Of a stretch of 64,000 bases of DNA, positions 35,501 to 43,300 are shown one piece after another. Position numbers and translations under genes: made by a program. This DNA is from Citrobacter amalonaticus. GTDB taxonomy: Bacteria; Pseudomonadota; Gammaproteobacteria; Enterobacterales; Enterobacteriaceae. How positions within the stretch are numbered: the first letter of the stretch is position 1; every line of letters starts with the position of its first letter. The stretch covers positions 894,906-958,905 of the forward strand of contig NZ_JAGTXM010000001.1 of NCBI RefSeq assembly GCF_018252635.1, written 5' to 3'. The notes under the pieces are model-generated. The model ran no database searches. It was given only the letters and a program-made list of their open reading frames with translations, and was not told the origin of the DNA.

Positions 35501-37338
35501 GAGCCGTTGGGTTGTACCAGCGCCGATCCCAGCGGCGTGTTGTCGCTGCCGTAAATGGTCACGGTTGTGCCGGGTTCGGCGGTCCCGGTTACCGTTGTCC
35601 CATCGTCAGACACATCCAGATTTCCTGCCGCCTGCGGTGAGGTAGTATCAGGCGCCGTGACATTGGCTGATGCGCTGTCATTTCCTGCCCTGTCTGTCGC
35701 AATTGCGGTCAACGCTTCACCGTTTACGAGGGCAGGATTGAGTGGAAAGCTAAATTTCCCTGTGCTGTCTGCTGTGGCGGTGCCGAGCGTGGCGCCGTTG
35801 CTGTCCTTGATGGTGACAGTGCTACCGGCCTCTGCACTACCGGTCAGTACAGTTCCGTTTTGTGACACGAGCAGATTGGTGGGGGCAACGGGTGGCGTGG
35901 TATCGACGGTTACAGCGAACTCCACCGTATAGCCGCTGACGCCGTCCTGGGTGGTTTGCGTCGCCGTGTAATTGTGTAACCCTTCCGCGACATTACTCAG
36001 CGGATATGACCATGTGCCATCAGCGGCAATTGCGCTGCCGATAGCGGTCCCATTCTCAAAAATGGTGACCACTGCGCCGACTGACGCTGTTCCGGTCAGC
36101 GTTGGCGTTGTGTCTTTCGTAAACTGACCATTGCCTAACGTCACCGCGGTGGGTTGCGTATCATCAATGATACCGGTAATGGTGGGGGCGTCAGGAAAAC
36201 CTGAGTCGGAACCGAAGAAGGAGGCCTCATCGCCTGCGTTACCCGCGGCGTCAGAAATATCAGCATACAGCTGTTCGGAATCAGTTTGCGCGGAGTTGAG
36301 GCGAACGGTAAACCGACCGGTGTCATCAACCTGAACAGAGGCCAGGACGTTGTGTAAACTGTCGAAAATTGTGACGACGCAACCCGCTTCTGCGATCCCT
36401 GATACCCAAAGCCCATCTTCAGAAACCGTTAAGCCGGAGACCTCATCCGGGGCAATGGTATCGACGGTAAAGGTGAAATCACCGGAGAGGGCGCTGGTAT
36501 TACCATTTTCGTCCGTCGCGGTGGCGGTCAGTACATGTACGCCTTCAGAAAGCGGAAGGTCGGGTTTATAGCTCCAGTGACCCTGTTCATCGACGATGAC
36601 GATGCCAATTTCCTGCCCATTGTCATAGAGGGTGATGAGGGTGCCTGCTTCACCGGTACCGGCAATCAAAGGCTGGCTGTCGTTGGTGGTCTGATTCTCC
36701 TGAATGACACCTGTGATGGCGGAGACGGCATCCGTCGCGCTGGTAATTACAGGGGCCAGCGGTGGCGTGGGGTTTTCCCCGCCTGGCGGATTTGTGCCGT
36801 TATCACCGCCGCCATTGTCTCCTCCTCCGCTATTTCCGCTGCCATCCCCCGGCGTGCCGCCGTTGCCGGAGCCATCACCAGGATTGTTGTTGTCGTTATC
36901 ATGATGGTTACTACCGCCACCTCCCGAAGATGCGATGGCCGCGATCCCTCCAGCGGCAACCGCACCACCCAGCACCCACGGCCAGATGGCCCCGCCTTCG
37001 TGAGATCCCCCGGCGGTAACCAGCAGATCGTCAATGGTTGAAATTTGTTCAAAATGCAGGCCGTTTTCCGGGTTTTCCACCCACCACAGCGCACCGTGAC
37101 TGTCTTCCAGCACCAGTTGGCTGGCCCCCTGATCGTTCGTCATATAGAAATTTTTAACGGTCAGTTTTTCACCGGACGTAAAGGTGATTACCAGATCCTG
37201 ATTCACGCGAGCCAGTTGACTGATGTCGCTACGCTCTGCGGATAATTTCACAATGGAAGGGGCATTAAGTGTGACTTCAGAGGCTTCGACATGGGTGGAA
37301 ACGCCCGTCAACTTGGATATAACGGCGAGAAGACGCAT
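26599..37338 (-). CDS. bapA: Giant biofilm-associated adhesin BapA
   Basis: A 3,579-aa surface adhesin secreted by BapBCD. I start at ATG 37338 (MRLLAVISKLTGVSTHVEAS), with GGAG upstream, rather than at 37386. Order: BapA prefix domain (about 1-130), a hydrophobic stretch (WPWVLGGAVAAGGIAAIAS, about 132-152), a Gly/Asn/Asp-rich linker (about 153-190), about 26 Ig-like modules (about 194-2695), an acidic Thr-rich region with three VCBS-like repeats, and a C-terminal type I secretion domain (from about DVLVGSVYGDTLIYN, ending EQNHIVT). In Salmonella BapA (3,824 aa) is co-regulated with curli by CsgD and promotes biofilm and gut colonisation. Single open frame with no break; repeat number is my count by eye. 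Confidence 0.95.
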   Translation of the reverse strand: MRLLAVISKLTGVSTHVEASEVTLNAPSIVKLSAERSDISQLARVNQDLVITFTSGEKLTVKNFYMTNDQGASQLVLEDSHGALWWVENPENGLHFEQISTIDDLLVTAGGSHEGGAIWPWVLGGAVAAGGIAAIASSGGGGSNHHDNDNNNPGDGSGNGGTPGDGSGNSGGGDNGGGDNGTNPPGGENPTPPLAPVITSATDAVSAITGVIQENQTTNDSQPLIAGTGEAGTLITLYDNGQEIGIVIVDEQGHWSYKPDLPLSEGVHVLTATATDENGNTSALSGDFTFTVDTIAPDEVSGLTVSEDGLWVSGIAEAGCVVTIFDSLHNVLASVQVDDTGRFTVRLNSAQTDSEQLYADISDAAGNAGDEASFFGSDSGFPDAPTITGIIDDTQPTAVTLGNGQFTKDTTPTLTGTASVGAVVTIFENGTAIGSAIAADGTWSYPLSNVAEGLHNYTATQTTQDGVSGYTVEFAVTVDTTPPVAPTNLLVSQNGTVLTGSAEAGSTVTIKDSNGATLGTATADSTGKFSFPLNPALVNGEALTAIATDRAGNDSASANVTAPDTTSPQAAGNLDVSDDGTTVTGTAEPGTTVTIYGSDNTPLGSALVQPNGSFTVTLDTPQTNGEILTAIVKDPANLTSPPATTLAPDTTPPQPAGNLDVSDDGTTVTGTAEPGSTVTIRDPDGNPIGQGQTDGDGNFTVTLDTPQTNGETLTATVTDPANQNSTPANVTAPDITAPQPPGAVISADGATLTATAEPGSTITIKDSNGNTLAESGPVPENGTLVITLNPPQANGETLSVTATDAASNTSSPYEVEAPDITAPEAPVVSAIADDVGAQKGSLDDGQLTDDNQLTFSGTGEPGATITILDGGTPLAGTATVDSNGNWTLTTPVLGDGDHTFTVTATDAANQTSTPSAPITITVDTIPPVIPVVTLTDNTGSNVGELTDNDVTDATQPVLSGIGTAGDTITVYDGSAIVGTTKVAENGSWSFTPTPALGEGEHTLSVTASDPLGNTSEKSTPITITVDTTAPDIPALTLADGANTPLTDGQATRETQPVLSGTGTDGDVISIYDNGDLVTTVTVTNGTWSYTSNALDEGDHVFTLTSTDPAGNVSEPSAPIGILVDTTPPAVPNLTVTDRVGSQTGTLDNGQYTDDTRPLLSGSGTPGDTITITLDGVEQSPLVIDNAGNWSFQPTVPLSTGDHIIQVTATDPAGNSSTSPDRIVRVDTQAPGTPTLTVNDDGGPLSDGGQTNDTTPTLSGTGDTGSIVTILNNGVPIGTAEVIDGVWSFTPDSELVEGNYSFTVTAKDAAGNTSQPSDAIGITIDTQAPDAPFITSPGNPAVTNQAELPISGTGEPGSTIILSNGSTVIGTAEVDPEGNWTIVPDSPLTEGNYTLTATATDPAGNISPPSDAISLNVDLTKPAAPEEVTISADGATVSGTAETGSTVTIRDTDGNVIGSGVATDGTFQIQVTPAQTGLNTLTATAEDAAGNNSAPTNFNGSGTGLPVISAIVDDTGSVQGSLKSGQTTDDTQPGLRGFSTPNSTVNILVDGFVVASNVQVDGNGNWSWTSAAELGEGQHTFQVVDSVDGSKTSAVVNITVDLTPPTQPAIGSVTDDVAPGTGTLTSGQTTNDTRPTLSGSGTNGETITIYDGDTPIGQVQVVNGAWSFTPPTGLGEGSHALTITATDAAGNTSVASEPFVVVVDTTPPVAPTIASAVDNSEPQTGAISNGGSTNDTTPAFTGSGEEGSTITVYDNGVKIGTTQVTNGSWSFTAPTLTTGSHAITVTATDAMGNVSAPSTAWTVNVDTTAPRVPVIQSVTDDTNPVTGVLANGQSTNDTQPGFQGTAEPGSTVTLYDGGLAVGSVVVGSDGIWSLSPDNPLSSGSHNLTVTATDAAGNESPSAAFSLTVDTQAPLAPVISSVTDDVTPNSGSLSNGQSTNDSRPTLAGTAEANSTVSIFDGTTLLGSVQTDGTGAWTFTPATALGNGSHTFNVTATDAAGNVSPGAAFTVVVDTVAPTAPAIVSVTDNVTPGTGALTSGQSTNDTRPIVAGTGEPGSTINVYDGNVLLGTALVTEGGSWSYRPDGLSQGSHTLRVTATDSAGNTGPASANFALTVDTVSPGAPIISSVTDDVGPVTGSLNSGQTTNDARPAFTGTGEPGTTINITDNGVPLASVTVEANGTWTFTPIGDLSQGNHSLTFTATDAAGNVGPSASFAITVDTTAPLAPVIVSVVDDSAPQTGNLSPNQSTNDTRPTLNGTAEPGTTLTFTDNGTVIGSLVVATDGNWTFTPTTALTNGAHTLAVTATDAAGNVGPAASFTVTVDTLAPNAPVITTILDDVSNITGTVGSGQSTNDTLPELRGTSEPGAFITLYDGATLLTPTPIQADANGAWSFTPTAALTEGLHTFTAKATDAAGNVSASSAASTIVVDTTPPGTPTNLAVITNGSHVTGTAEAGSTVTITSSNGTVLGTGVADGTTGSFNILINPAQVGGETLQVIAQDKAGNVGTSGSVIAPFSGLPGAPVIASLTDDVGSITGLVANGQATNDARPLLTGTGQPFSTITVYSDGVSIGSASVDAQGNWSLTPQANIADGTHVLTATATNTNGTSTLSSGYTVTVDTVTTAPTGTISSDGASISGTAEAGSTVTITLSTGVTVTTTANSSGNYTYTFDRKQTSGENISVSATDAVGNASTPTQVTAPTLPISASDNVENLELTSSATVTTEQLSDYGLLLVGALGNVANVLGNDTAAVEFTIQDGGSANLVIDASATGVVLSLLNTQEVAIQKYDAATNSWTTVIDTAQAQFANLLTLGSSGVTVNVSGLGEGTYRVLTYNTALLATGSYTALNVSVEETSAGTITTTTPQTGNVLNNDSAPQDTVVTTITNANGQSFTLGAGSNVIQGLYGTLTINQDGSYSYALNPNSPASVIGRTESFTYTINGGGNSASAKLVITLGNDAPPSSVTAVDNVATLPYDTHVEAINNGASSQGGFTVVNVSLGNVLDLGVLDKLSNPIIFDVEQGSTRTMTLQSSIGGVAVASSFDLYIYRFNDATQQFEQWRVEKNWLNAPLLGGQSNPLTLNLPGGEYLFLLNPAFGITALTGYTLNVLEDHVYSVDSLTTTTQGNVLSDDIAPVGTLVTQVNGVAIAATGTTTIVGTYGTLTIDANGNYTYTLKSGVGADGTKTPDSFIYTVKAPNGDTDTASLNIQPTARPLDAVNDVSDILLATAVQDTASYLDSTVGSASWGVLGRTGSGSGTFDVAAGTILKGAAIVFDVSTLVTLGNLTINWSILENGVVIRSGTVPVANITLGGATVTVNLNGLELDGGTYTLNFTGNNTLAGAATITPKITGTTVDLDNFETSGTHTVTGNIFDGSDSGGAMDQLNTVDTRLTITGFNGSTATLDPYSSATTTLQGHYGSLQIRADGSYTYTLNNGVALSSITAKETFTYTLNDTHGHTDTATLTVDIAPQVASTAQSDVLVGSVYGDTLIYNLLNASDATGGNGADTWKNFSLAQGDKIDIGDLLVGWNGQTATLGNYLNVSTSGSNTIISIDRDGTGSAWHSTQLVTLENVQTTLTELIEQNHIVT
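29250..36755 (-). repeat. About 26 tandem Ig-like modules within bapA
   Basis: Two interleaved module types. Type A, about 100 aa (about 18 copies), follows SVTDDVxPxTGxLxxGQxTN, then DTRPTLSGTGEPGSTI, WSFTP and TVTATDAAGN, ending VDTxAP. Type B, about 85 aa (about 8 copies), starts NLxVSxDGTxVTGTAEPGS. B modules cluster near the N-terminal end of the array; A modules dominate the centre. Adjacent B copies at 35250-35400 and 35500-35650 are very alike at DNA level, suggesting recent duplication. Confidence 0.85.
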
Positions 37339-37918
37339 ATGTTTACTCCTGATGGCTTGCTCTGTGCAGTAATTCGTTAAAATCACAGGACAGGGAAAAT
37401 GCGCAGATGAGCGTTCCCGTTCATCATGTCGATGAATTCTCGCCGGTGATTTCTATGCTGTTGCCGTGCCGATGATGGTATCTGTTGCGCTGAATAACCC
37501 TTTGTTTTTTTGATTCACTGGTACTTTCGTATTAGATGATATAGCCAGAAAGAACTCATTCTGCAAATTAACGTATATTTGTGATTTGTTTAGTGGCAGT
37601 GAAATATATACGGTTCTGCACCGGTTGGTGAAGTAAAACGGCGCGGCATAAAAAGAAGATGTTGCTTATCTTGATGTATTAAAATGAGTTTTTTATGTCA
37701 GCAAAGCGGAGGGGTAATTGATTTCTCGCACGAATTGTATTGGTATTCCGAAATCTTAAAAGGTCAAAAAAAATTATTTGAAGTATTAGATAATTGGACT
37801 ATGGGAATAATATAATTATGTCTGAGGATATATTCTTGACAGTTTCATGTTTCAGCAAAAAAAGAAAAAAAATGAAAAAGAGAATATATTTTTGGAGATT
37901 CAAGGAGTAAATAATAAT
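37339..37918. other. AT-rich bapA upstream region
   Basis: About 580 bp of strikingly AT-rich DNA with A-tracts (37840-37890) between bapA and smpB. It must hold the bapA promoter. No coding region is seen. I could not identify a convincing CsgD site by eye. Confidence 0.5.
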
Positions 37919-37944
37919 GACCTACCCCGAATGCGAGGCAGGTC
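37919..37944 (-). terminator. Probable smpB terminator
   Basis: On the minus strand GACCTGCC pairs with GG(T)AGGTC around a GC-rich loop and is followed by ATTATTATTT. One mismatch and a broken T tract make it moderate. Confidence 0.45.
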
Positions 37945-37958
37945 ACATAATAACACCG

Positions 37959-38441
37959 TTAGCGACCGGCGTTTTTCATAATGCGCGCTTTATCCAGTTG
38001 CCATTCACGTTCTTTCAGGTCGGAACGTTTGTCATGCTGTTTCTTCCCCTTCGCCACGCCAATTTTGACTTTGCACCAGGCATTCTTCCAGTACAGAGAA
38101 AGGGCGACAACGGTGTAGCCTTCACGATTCACGCGGCCATACAGTGAGTCAAGTTCACGCTGATTCAGCAGCAGTTTACGGGTGCGAGTGGGATCGCACA
38201 CCACGTGCGTGGAGGCCACCGCCATCGGCGTAAAGTTAGCGCCGAACAGGTAAGCTTCACCGTCTTTCAGGATCACATAGCTGTCGCCGATGTTGGCTTT
38301 ACCGGCGCGCAGGGATTTCACTTCCCACCCTTGCAGAGCAAGTCCCGCTTCGAACTCTTCTTCGATAAAGTATTCATGTCGCGCGCGCTTGTTGAGCGCG
38401 ATGGTGGCTGAGCCAGGTTTGTGTGCTTTTTTCTTCGTCAT
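37959..38441 (-). CDS. smpB: SsrA-binding protein SmpB
   Basis: SmpB (160 aa) is the protein partner of tmRNA. It binds the tRNA-like domain and takes the place of the codon-anticodon helix in the decoding centre. The start [19 protein letters not shown] is conserved; the frame further up to 38480 lacks a ribosome site. The OB-fold core ([29 protein letters not shown]) and the basic tail [17 protein letters not shown], which enters the mRNA channel, are intact. It is divergent from ratA. Confidence 0.97.
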   Translation of the reverse strand: MTKKKAHKPGSATIALNKRARHEYFIEEEFEAGLALQGWEVKSLRAGKANIGDSYVILKDGEAYLFGANFTPMAVASTHVVCDPTRTRKLLLNQRELDSLYGRVNREGYTVVALSLYWKNAWCKVKIGVAKGKKQHDKRSDLKEREWQLDKARIMKNAGR

Positions 38442-38610
38442 AGTGCCGCTCAGTATAGGTAATCTGGAATCGAAAAACACCCCATTTCATCCTTCGGGGC
38501 GCAAGGGGATATCTTAGCATGAACAAGGTTGTACCCTGTTGCGGGATAGCGTTTTTTTTACCTTGCGATAAATGGTATTATTTGTTCGATTTTTGTTGAT
38601 GGAAATAGCT

Positions 38611-39048
38611 ATGCCGCAGATTAGTCGAACCGCGTTAGTCCCTTACAGTGCGGAACAGATGTATCAGTTAGTGAATGATGTTCAGTCCTATCCCCAGTTT
38701 TTACCTGGTTGCACCGGCAGCCGTGTTCTTGAGTCTACGCCAGGACAGATGACGGCCGCGGTGGATGTTTCTAAGGCGGGGATCAGTAAGACGTTCACCA
38801 CGCGAAATCAGTTAACCAGTAACCAGAGCATCCTGATGCAACTGGTCGACGGTCCGTTTAAGAAACTGATTGGCGGCTGGAAATTTACGCCGCTGAGTAC
38901 GGATGCCTGTCGCGTTGAGTTCCATCTCGATTTTGAGTTTACCAATAAGCTGATCGAGCTGGCGTTTGGCCGTATCTTCAAAGAGCTGGCATCGAATATG
39001 GTGCAGGCCTTTACGGTTCGAGCCAAAGAGGTTTACCGTGTCGCCTAA
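38611..39048 (+). CDS. ratA: RatA (PasT), START-like ribosome-associated toxin / CoQ-binding homologue
   Basis: A 145-aa protein of the START/COQ10 fold, nearly identical to E. coli RatA ([20 protein letters not shown]). In E. coli it was reported to block 70S assembly by binding 50S, and to support persistence as PasT; a ubiquinone-chaperone role is suggested by homology to Coq10. I chose ATG 38611 with GGA seven bases upstream; some annotations begin at 38572. Overlaps ratB by 11 nt, divergent from smpB. Confidence 0.92.
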   Translation: MPQISRTALVPYSAEQMYQLVNDVQSYPQFLPGCTGSRVLESTPGQMTAAVDVSKAGISKTFTTRNQLTSNQSILMQLVDGPFKKLIGGWKFTPLSTDACRVEFHLDFEFTNKLIELAFGRIFKELASNMVQAFTVRAKEVYRVA

Positions 39049-39328
39049 GATTGTCGTTGAGGTGGCCTATGCGCTGCCTGAGAAACAGTACCTGCAACGG
39101 GTGACGCTGCAGCCGGGAGCAACGGTCGAAGAGGCTATCCGCGCGTCGGGGTTACTGGAACTGCGCACCGATATCGATCTGACGAAAAACAAAGTCGGAA
39201 TCTACAGCCGTCCGGTTAAACTGGCGGATGTGTTACAGGATGGTGACCGGGTAGAAATCTACCGCCCTCTGATTGCCGATCCGAAAGAGTTGCGCAGGCA
39301 GCGGGCAGAGAAATCGGCAAGAAAATAG
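39038..39328 (+). CDS. ratB: RatB / PasI, RnfH-family ubiquitin-like protein
   Basis: A 96-aa RnfH-family protein with a beta-grasp (ubiquitin-like) fold. It begins at GTG 39038 inside the end of ratA ([19 protein letters not shown]), so translation is coupled. Almost identical to the E. coli protein. It was proposed as antitoxin for RatA/PasT, though that pairing is not firmly established. It ends at a strong bidirectional terminator. Confidence 0.92.
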   Translation: MSPKIVVEVAYALPEKQYLQRVTLQPGATVEEAIRASGLLELRTDIDLTKNKVGIYSRPVKLADVLQDGDRVEIYRPLIADPKELRRQRAEKSARK

Positions 39329-39335
39329 CAGATAA

Positions 39336-39366
39336 CAAAAAAGGTGCTCACGGAGCACCTTTTTTG
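39336..39366. terminator. Bidirectional terminator between ratB and bamE
   Basis: AAAAAAGGTGCT-CACGG-AGCACCTTTTTT, extended by GATAAC/GTTATC outside: a strong stem with A and T tracts on either side, serving both convergent genes. Confidence 0.93.
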
Positions 39367-39382
39367 TTATCTGAAGACAAGC

Positions 39383-39727
39383 TTACTGGTTGTCGGTCAG
39401 TGCAGGCTTATTATCGATATTAGTCAATACACCGCTGCTGTTGAAGGTCAACGTCAGCGTTTGCTGCGTAACGCCTTCATGGCCCGGTTGTTGACGGAAC
39501 ACATAGAACCAGGTGTTGGTGCCAAACGGATCGGACATCATCGGCGTACCCAGCGCATAAGCAACCTGCTGTTGCGTCATGCCCACACGAATTTTGGATA
39601 CATCGTTCGCGGTCAGATAGTTCCCCTGGTTGATATCAGGGCGGTAAACCACTCGCTCCAGAGTGGAACAGCCTGCGGTCAACATCAATAATACTGCTGC
39701 GGCAGCAGTCAGCGTTTTACAGCGCAT
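39383..39727 (-). CDS. bamE: Outer-membrane assembly lipoprotein BamE
   Basis: BamE (SmpA, 114 aa), a non-essential lipoprotein of the BAM complex that inserts beta-barrel proteins in the outer membrane. The lipoprotein signal ends LTAGC with lipidated Cys20. The conserved [16 protein letters not shown] and [13 protein letters not shown] motifs are present. It is downstream of recN on the same strand, separated by about 150 bp. Confidence 0.97.
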   Translation of the reverse strand: MRCKTLTAAAAVLLMLTAGCSTLERVVYRPDINQGNYLTANDVSKIRVGMTQQQVAYALGTPMMSDPFGTNTWFYVFRQQPGHEGVTQQTLTLTFNSSGVLTNIDNKPALTDNQ

Positions 39728-39876
39728 AGTGATTTGATTCCTTTTCGGGCCCGAGCAGTACGTGGCTCATATGTAATATGCCGATGATAATAGACCTTTC
39801 ACCACTTTAAAACCTTTTGCTTACGGGTCCGACGGCGTTTTTGTTGTCTACTCTGACCGTTAAGATGCAAAAAAGT

Positions 39877-41538
39877 TTACGCTGCCAGCAGTTCTTTCGC
39901 ATTTGCGAGGGTGTTGCGCGTCACTTCGCTGCCACCCAACAGGCGCGCCAGTTCCTGCAACCGCGCGCGTTTATCCAACGGTTGCATATGCGTTTCAGTC
40001 ATTTCACCGTCCGTCTCTTTGCTGACAAAAAAGTGCTGATGGCCGCATCCAGCCACCTGCGGAAGGTGGGTGACGCACATAACCTGTGTTGATTCACCGA
40101 GCTGGCGCAGCAGTTTCCCGACCACTGCGGCAGTTGGACCACTGATACCGACATCAACTTCATCGAAAATCAGCGCCGGGGTTTCCATCTTACGTGCGGT
40201 AATCACCTGAATGGCAAGAGCAATACGCGACAGCTCACCCCCAGAGGCCACTTTGGCAATCGGCTGCATCGGTTGGCCTGGGTTAGTCGTCACTTTAAAC
40301 TCAACGCGATCTGCGCCGTCCTGGCTCAGATGGTGCTCATCAAACGCCACATCGATGGTGAAATGGCCGTGTGGCATAGAGAGTGAATGCATACTCTCGG
40401 TAATCAGGGTACTCAGCTCCCGGGCATAGTGCTGACGCTGCTCATGCAGCGCTTTCGCTGCTTCCAGCGCCTGCTGGCGATGTTTGTTCACGGCCAGCGT
40501 CAGTGTCTCCAGCGAGTCGGCCTGATCGTCGAGCTGCTGCTGTTCCTCCAGCAACGACTGATAATACTGCGGCAGTGCTTCCGGGCTGACGTGGTGTTTA
40601 CGGGCCAGCGAAATTTGCTTCGAGATACGCTGTTCCAGTTCGAACAGGCGATTAGGGTCTAAATCCAGACGATCGCAATAGTGGCGCAGTTCGTCGCTGG
40701 CTTCCGTTAGCTGAATGGTCGCCTCTTCCAGCATATCAAGAATGCCTGAGAGCTTACTGTCCATGCCGACCAGTTCACTAACCAGTTGTTTTGCGGTATA
40801 GAGCTGACTTTGTAAGTTAACGTCTTCTCCATCCGCCATCAGCGACAACGCATTCTGGCTGGTGGAGAGAAGCTGACCGCTGTTGGCCAGACGTTTGTAC
40901 TCTTCATCAATCTGTTCAAATTCACCCGCCTGCGGGTTAAATTCGTTCAGCTCTTTAAGCTGATACTGCAGCAGTTCTGCACGAGCGGCCCGTTCCTGAC
41001 TCAACTGCTGGTGATGCGCCAGATCACGACAGCTCTGATGCCAGAGTTGGTAACGCGTAGCCATCTCCTGCACCCGTACGGATTCATTCGCGTAGCCATC
41101 AAGCAGGGACTTTTGGTGTTCGGCTTTCGTCAGCAACTGATGCGCGTGCTGTCCGTGAATTTGAATGAGCAGTTGCCCCAGTTCGCGAAGCTGAGAGAGG
41201 GGAACCGCAGTCCCGTTGATAAAACCACGGGAACGCCCGTCGCTGCTGATCACGCGGCGAAGTAAACACTCACGTCCTTCTTCCAACTGGTTTTCTTCCA
41301 GCCAGCGCAGGGCGGCAGGGGTATCCTTCAATGAAAAACGGGCGCACAGGTCGGCACGGCTGGCGCCGGTCCGGACCATGTCGGCTTCCGCGCGACCGCC
41401 AAGGCACAGGCCAAGCGCATCAATTGCAATAGATTTACCCGCCCCGGTTTCACCGGTGATAACGGTCATTCCGCTCTGAAAATCGATTTCAAGTTCACGA
41501 ACGATAGCAAAATTGCTGATGGTCAGTTGTGCCAACAT
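39877..41538 (-). CDS. recN: DNA repair protein RecN (SMC-like ATPase)
   Basis: RecN (553 aa), a cohesin/SMC-like ATPase that acts early in double-strand-break repair. Walker A (GETGAGKS, near residue 30), a long central coiled coil (about 160-370) and the C-terminal signature/Walker B ([28 protein letters not shown]) are all visible. SOS-regulated: two LexA boxes precede it. Confidence 0.97.
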   Translation of the reverse strand: MLAQLTISNFAIVRELEIDFQSGMTVITGETGAGKSIAIDALGLCLGGRAEADMVRTGASRADLCARFSLKDTPAALRWLEENQLEEGRECLLRRVISSDGRSRGFINGTAVPLSQLRELGQLLIQIHGQHAHQLLTKAEHQKSLLDGYANESVRVQEMATRYQLWHQSCRDLAHHQQLSQERAARAELLQYQLKELNEFNPQAGEFEQIDEEYKRLANSGQLLSTSQNALSLMADGEDVNLQSQLYTAKQLVSELVGMDSKLSGILDMLEEATIQLTEASDELRHYCDRLDLDPNRLFELEQRISKQISLARKHHVSPEALPQYYQSLLEEQQQLDDQADSLETLTLAVNKHRQQALEAAKALHEQRQHYARELSTLITESMHSLSMPHGHFTIDVAFDEHHLSQDGADRVEFKVTTNPGQPMQPIAKVASGGELSRIALAIQVITARKMETPALIFDEVDVGISGPTAAVVGKLLRQLGESTQVMCVTHLPQVAGCGHQHFFVSKETDGEMTETHMQPLDKRARLQELARLLGGSEVTRNTLANAKELLAA

Positions 41539-41564
41539 AGTCGTTTTCCTGTATGAAAAACCAT

Positions 41565-41606
41565 AACTGTAGTTACATACAGTATAAACTGGTTTTTTAT
41601 ACAGTA
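41565..41606 (-). promoter_or_regulatory. Two LexA (SOS) boxes upstream of recN
   Basis: Both fit CTG-N10-CAG: one at 41567-41582, one at 41589-41604; on the minus strand TACTGTATGTAACTACAGTT and TACTGTATAAAAAACCAGTT. Two boxes explain the tight repression and strong SOS induction known for recN. Confidence 0.93.
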
Positions 41607-41623
41607 AAGAGGTTGGCGTTAAA

Positions 41624-42502
41624 TTAGAATAATTTTTTTGACCAGCCCAGCTTGGTACTTAATGTATTGAAATAACTGTAATCTTTGGGGTGGATGAGAT
41701 TCAGATGATAGTCACAGCGGCGGATCAGCACATCTTCACCTTCCTGGATCGGTAGCGCAATCTGGCTGTCACAGCTGATTTCGAGATCGTTACGGCGGTG
41801 CGAGAAGCGCAGCCGAATGGTGCTGCTGCTGTTAATGACCAGCGGGCGTGCCGAAAGGGTGTGCGGAAACATCGGCACCAGCGTGATGGCATCAAGTGAT
41901 GGCGTCAGAATTGGGCCGCCGGCCGACAGGGAATAGGCAGTAGAACCGGTAGGTGTTGAGATGATCAGACCGTCAGAACGCTGAGAGAAGGCAAAGCTTT
42001 CGTCAATATAGACTTCAAACTCAATCATGTGCGCGACTTTGCCGGGATGCAGCACAACTTCGTTGATGGCGGTACTGATGCGCTTCTGGCAGTCCTTCTG
42101 ACATACCTGCGCTTCCAGCAGAAAGCGTTTTTCCGCAACGTAATGGCCTTCCAGCACGTCAGCGAGTTGTTGCTGCGCGTTATCAGGATCAAGGTCGGTC
42201 AGAAAGCCGAGATTGCCACGGTTAATACCGATCACTTTGATATCGTAACGTGCCAGGGTACGTGCTGCGCCGAGCATGTTGCCGTCGCCGCCGACGACGA
42301 CGGCGAGATCCGCCTGCTGGCCAATTTCCGCCAGGGTGCCAATTTTCACATTCTTCAACTGCAACTCGTGAGCGATTTGCTGCTCGACAATGACCTCATA
42401 CCCTTTCGTGCATAACCAGCGGTAGAGCATTTCATGTGTTGTAAGTGCCGTGGGGTGACGAGGATGTCCCACAATGCCGATACACTTGAAATGATTATTC
42501 AT
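41624..42502 (-). CDS. nadK: NAD kinase
   Basis: NadK (292 aa) phosphorylates NAD to NADP using ATP. The catalytic GGDGN motif ([14 protein letters not shown], about 70-83) and the NAD-binding [17 protein letters not shown] block (about 179-195) are intact. It is divergent from grpE, with the grpE heat-shock promoter in between, and precedes the SOS-regulated recN on the same strand. Confidence 0.97.
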   Translation of the reverse strand: MNNHFKCIGIVGHPRHPTALTTHEMLYRWLCTKGYEVIVEQQIAHELQLKNVKIGTLAEIGQQADLAVVVGGDGNMLGAARTLARYDIKVIGINRGNLGFLTDLDPDNAQQQLADVLEGHYVAEKRFLLEAQVCQKDCQKRISTAINEVVLHPGKVAHMIEFEVYIDESFAFSQRSDGLIISTPTGSTAYSLSAGGPILTPSLDAITLVPMFPHTLSARPLVINSSSTIRLRFSHRRNDLEISCDSQIALPIQEGEDVLIRRCDYHLNLIHPKDYSYFNTLSTKLGWSKKLF

Positions 42503-42550
42503 TTTTTCGAGGTCCTTGTGATGAAGATTGATGACAATGTGAGTGCTTCC

Positions 42551-42578
42551 CTTGAAACCCTGAATCTGATCCCCATAA
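42551..42578 (+). promoter_or_regulatory. Sigma-32 heat-shock promoter of grpE
   Basis: CTTGAAA (42551-42557), 13-bp spacer, CCCCATAA (42571-42578): a near-perfect sigma-32 promoter 47 bp before grpE. Confidence 0.92.
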
Positions 42579-42591
42579 TAAGCGAAGTTAG

Positions 42592-43218
<627 letters not shown>

Positions 43219-43266
43219 TCTTTCGGCTATTTATATTGCCGGATGGCGCTGACGCGTATCCTGCTT

Positions 43267-43300
43267 ACGGCCCGTTGGAATATCCACGGGCCGTCTTTAT
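43267..43300. terminator. Terminator between grpE and yfjD with REP-like half
   Basis: ACGGCCCGT and ACGGGCCGT form a 9-bp stem followed by CTTTATT; a REP-like GCCGGATGGCGCTGACGCG (43236-43254) lies just before it. Confidence 0.8.

Noticed and set aside
27000-36800. Periodic DNA repeats that could suggest a CRISPR array
   Set aside because: The period is about 290 bp, the units are coding Ig modules in one frame and there are no short identical repeats with unique spacers.
26536-37245. Many long open frames antisense to bapA (for example 30760-31704 and 31843-32622 on the plus strand)
   Set aside because: They mirror the repetitive, GC-rich bapA codons, have no ribosome sites and translate to low-complexity Gly/Arg/Ala or Val/Pro/Ser-rich products.
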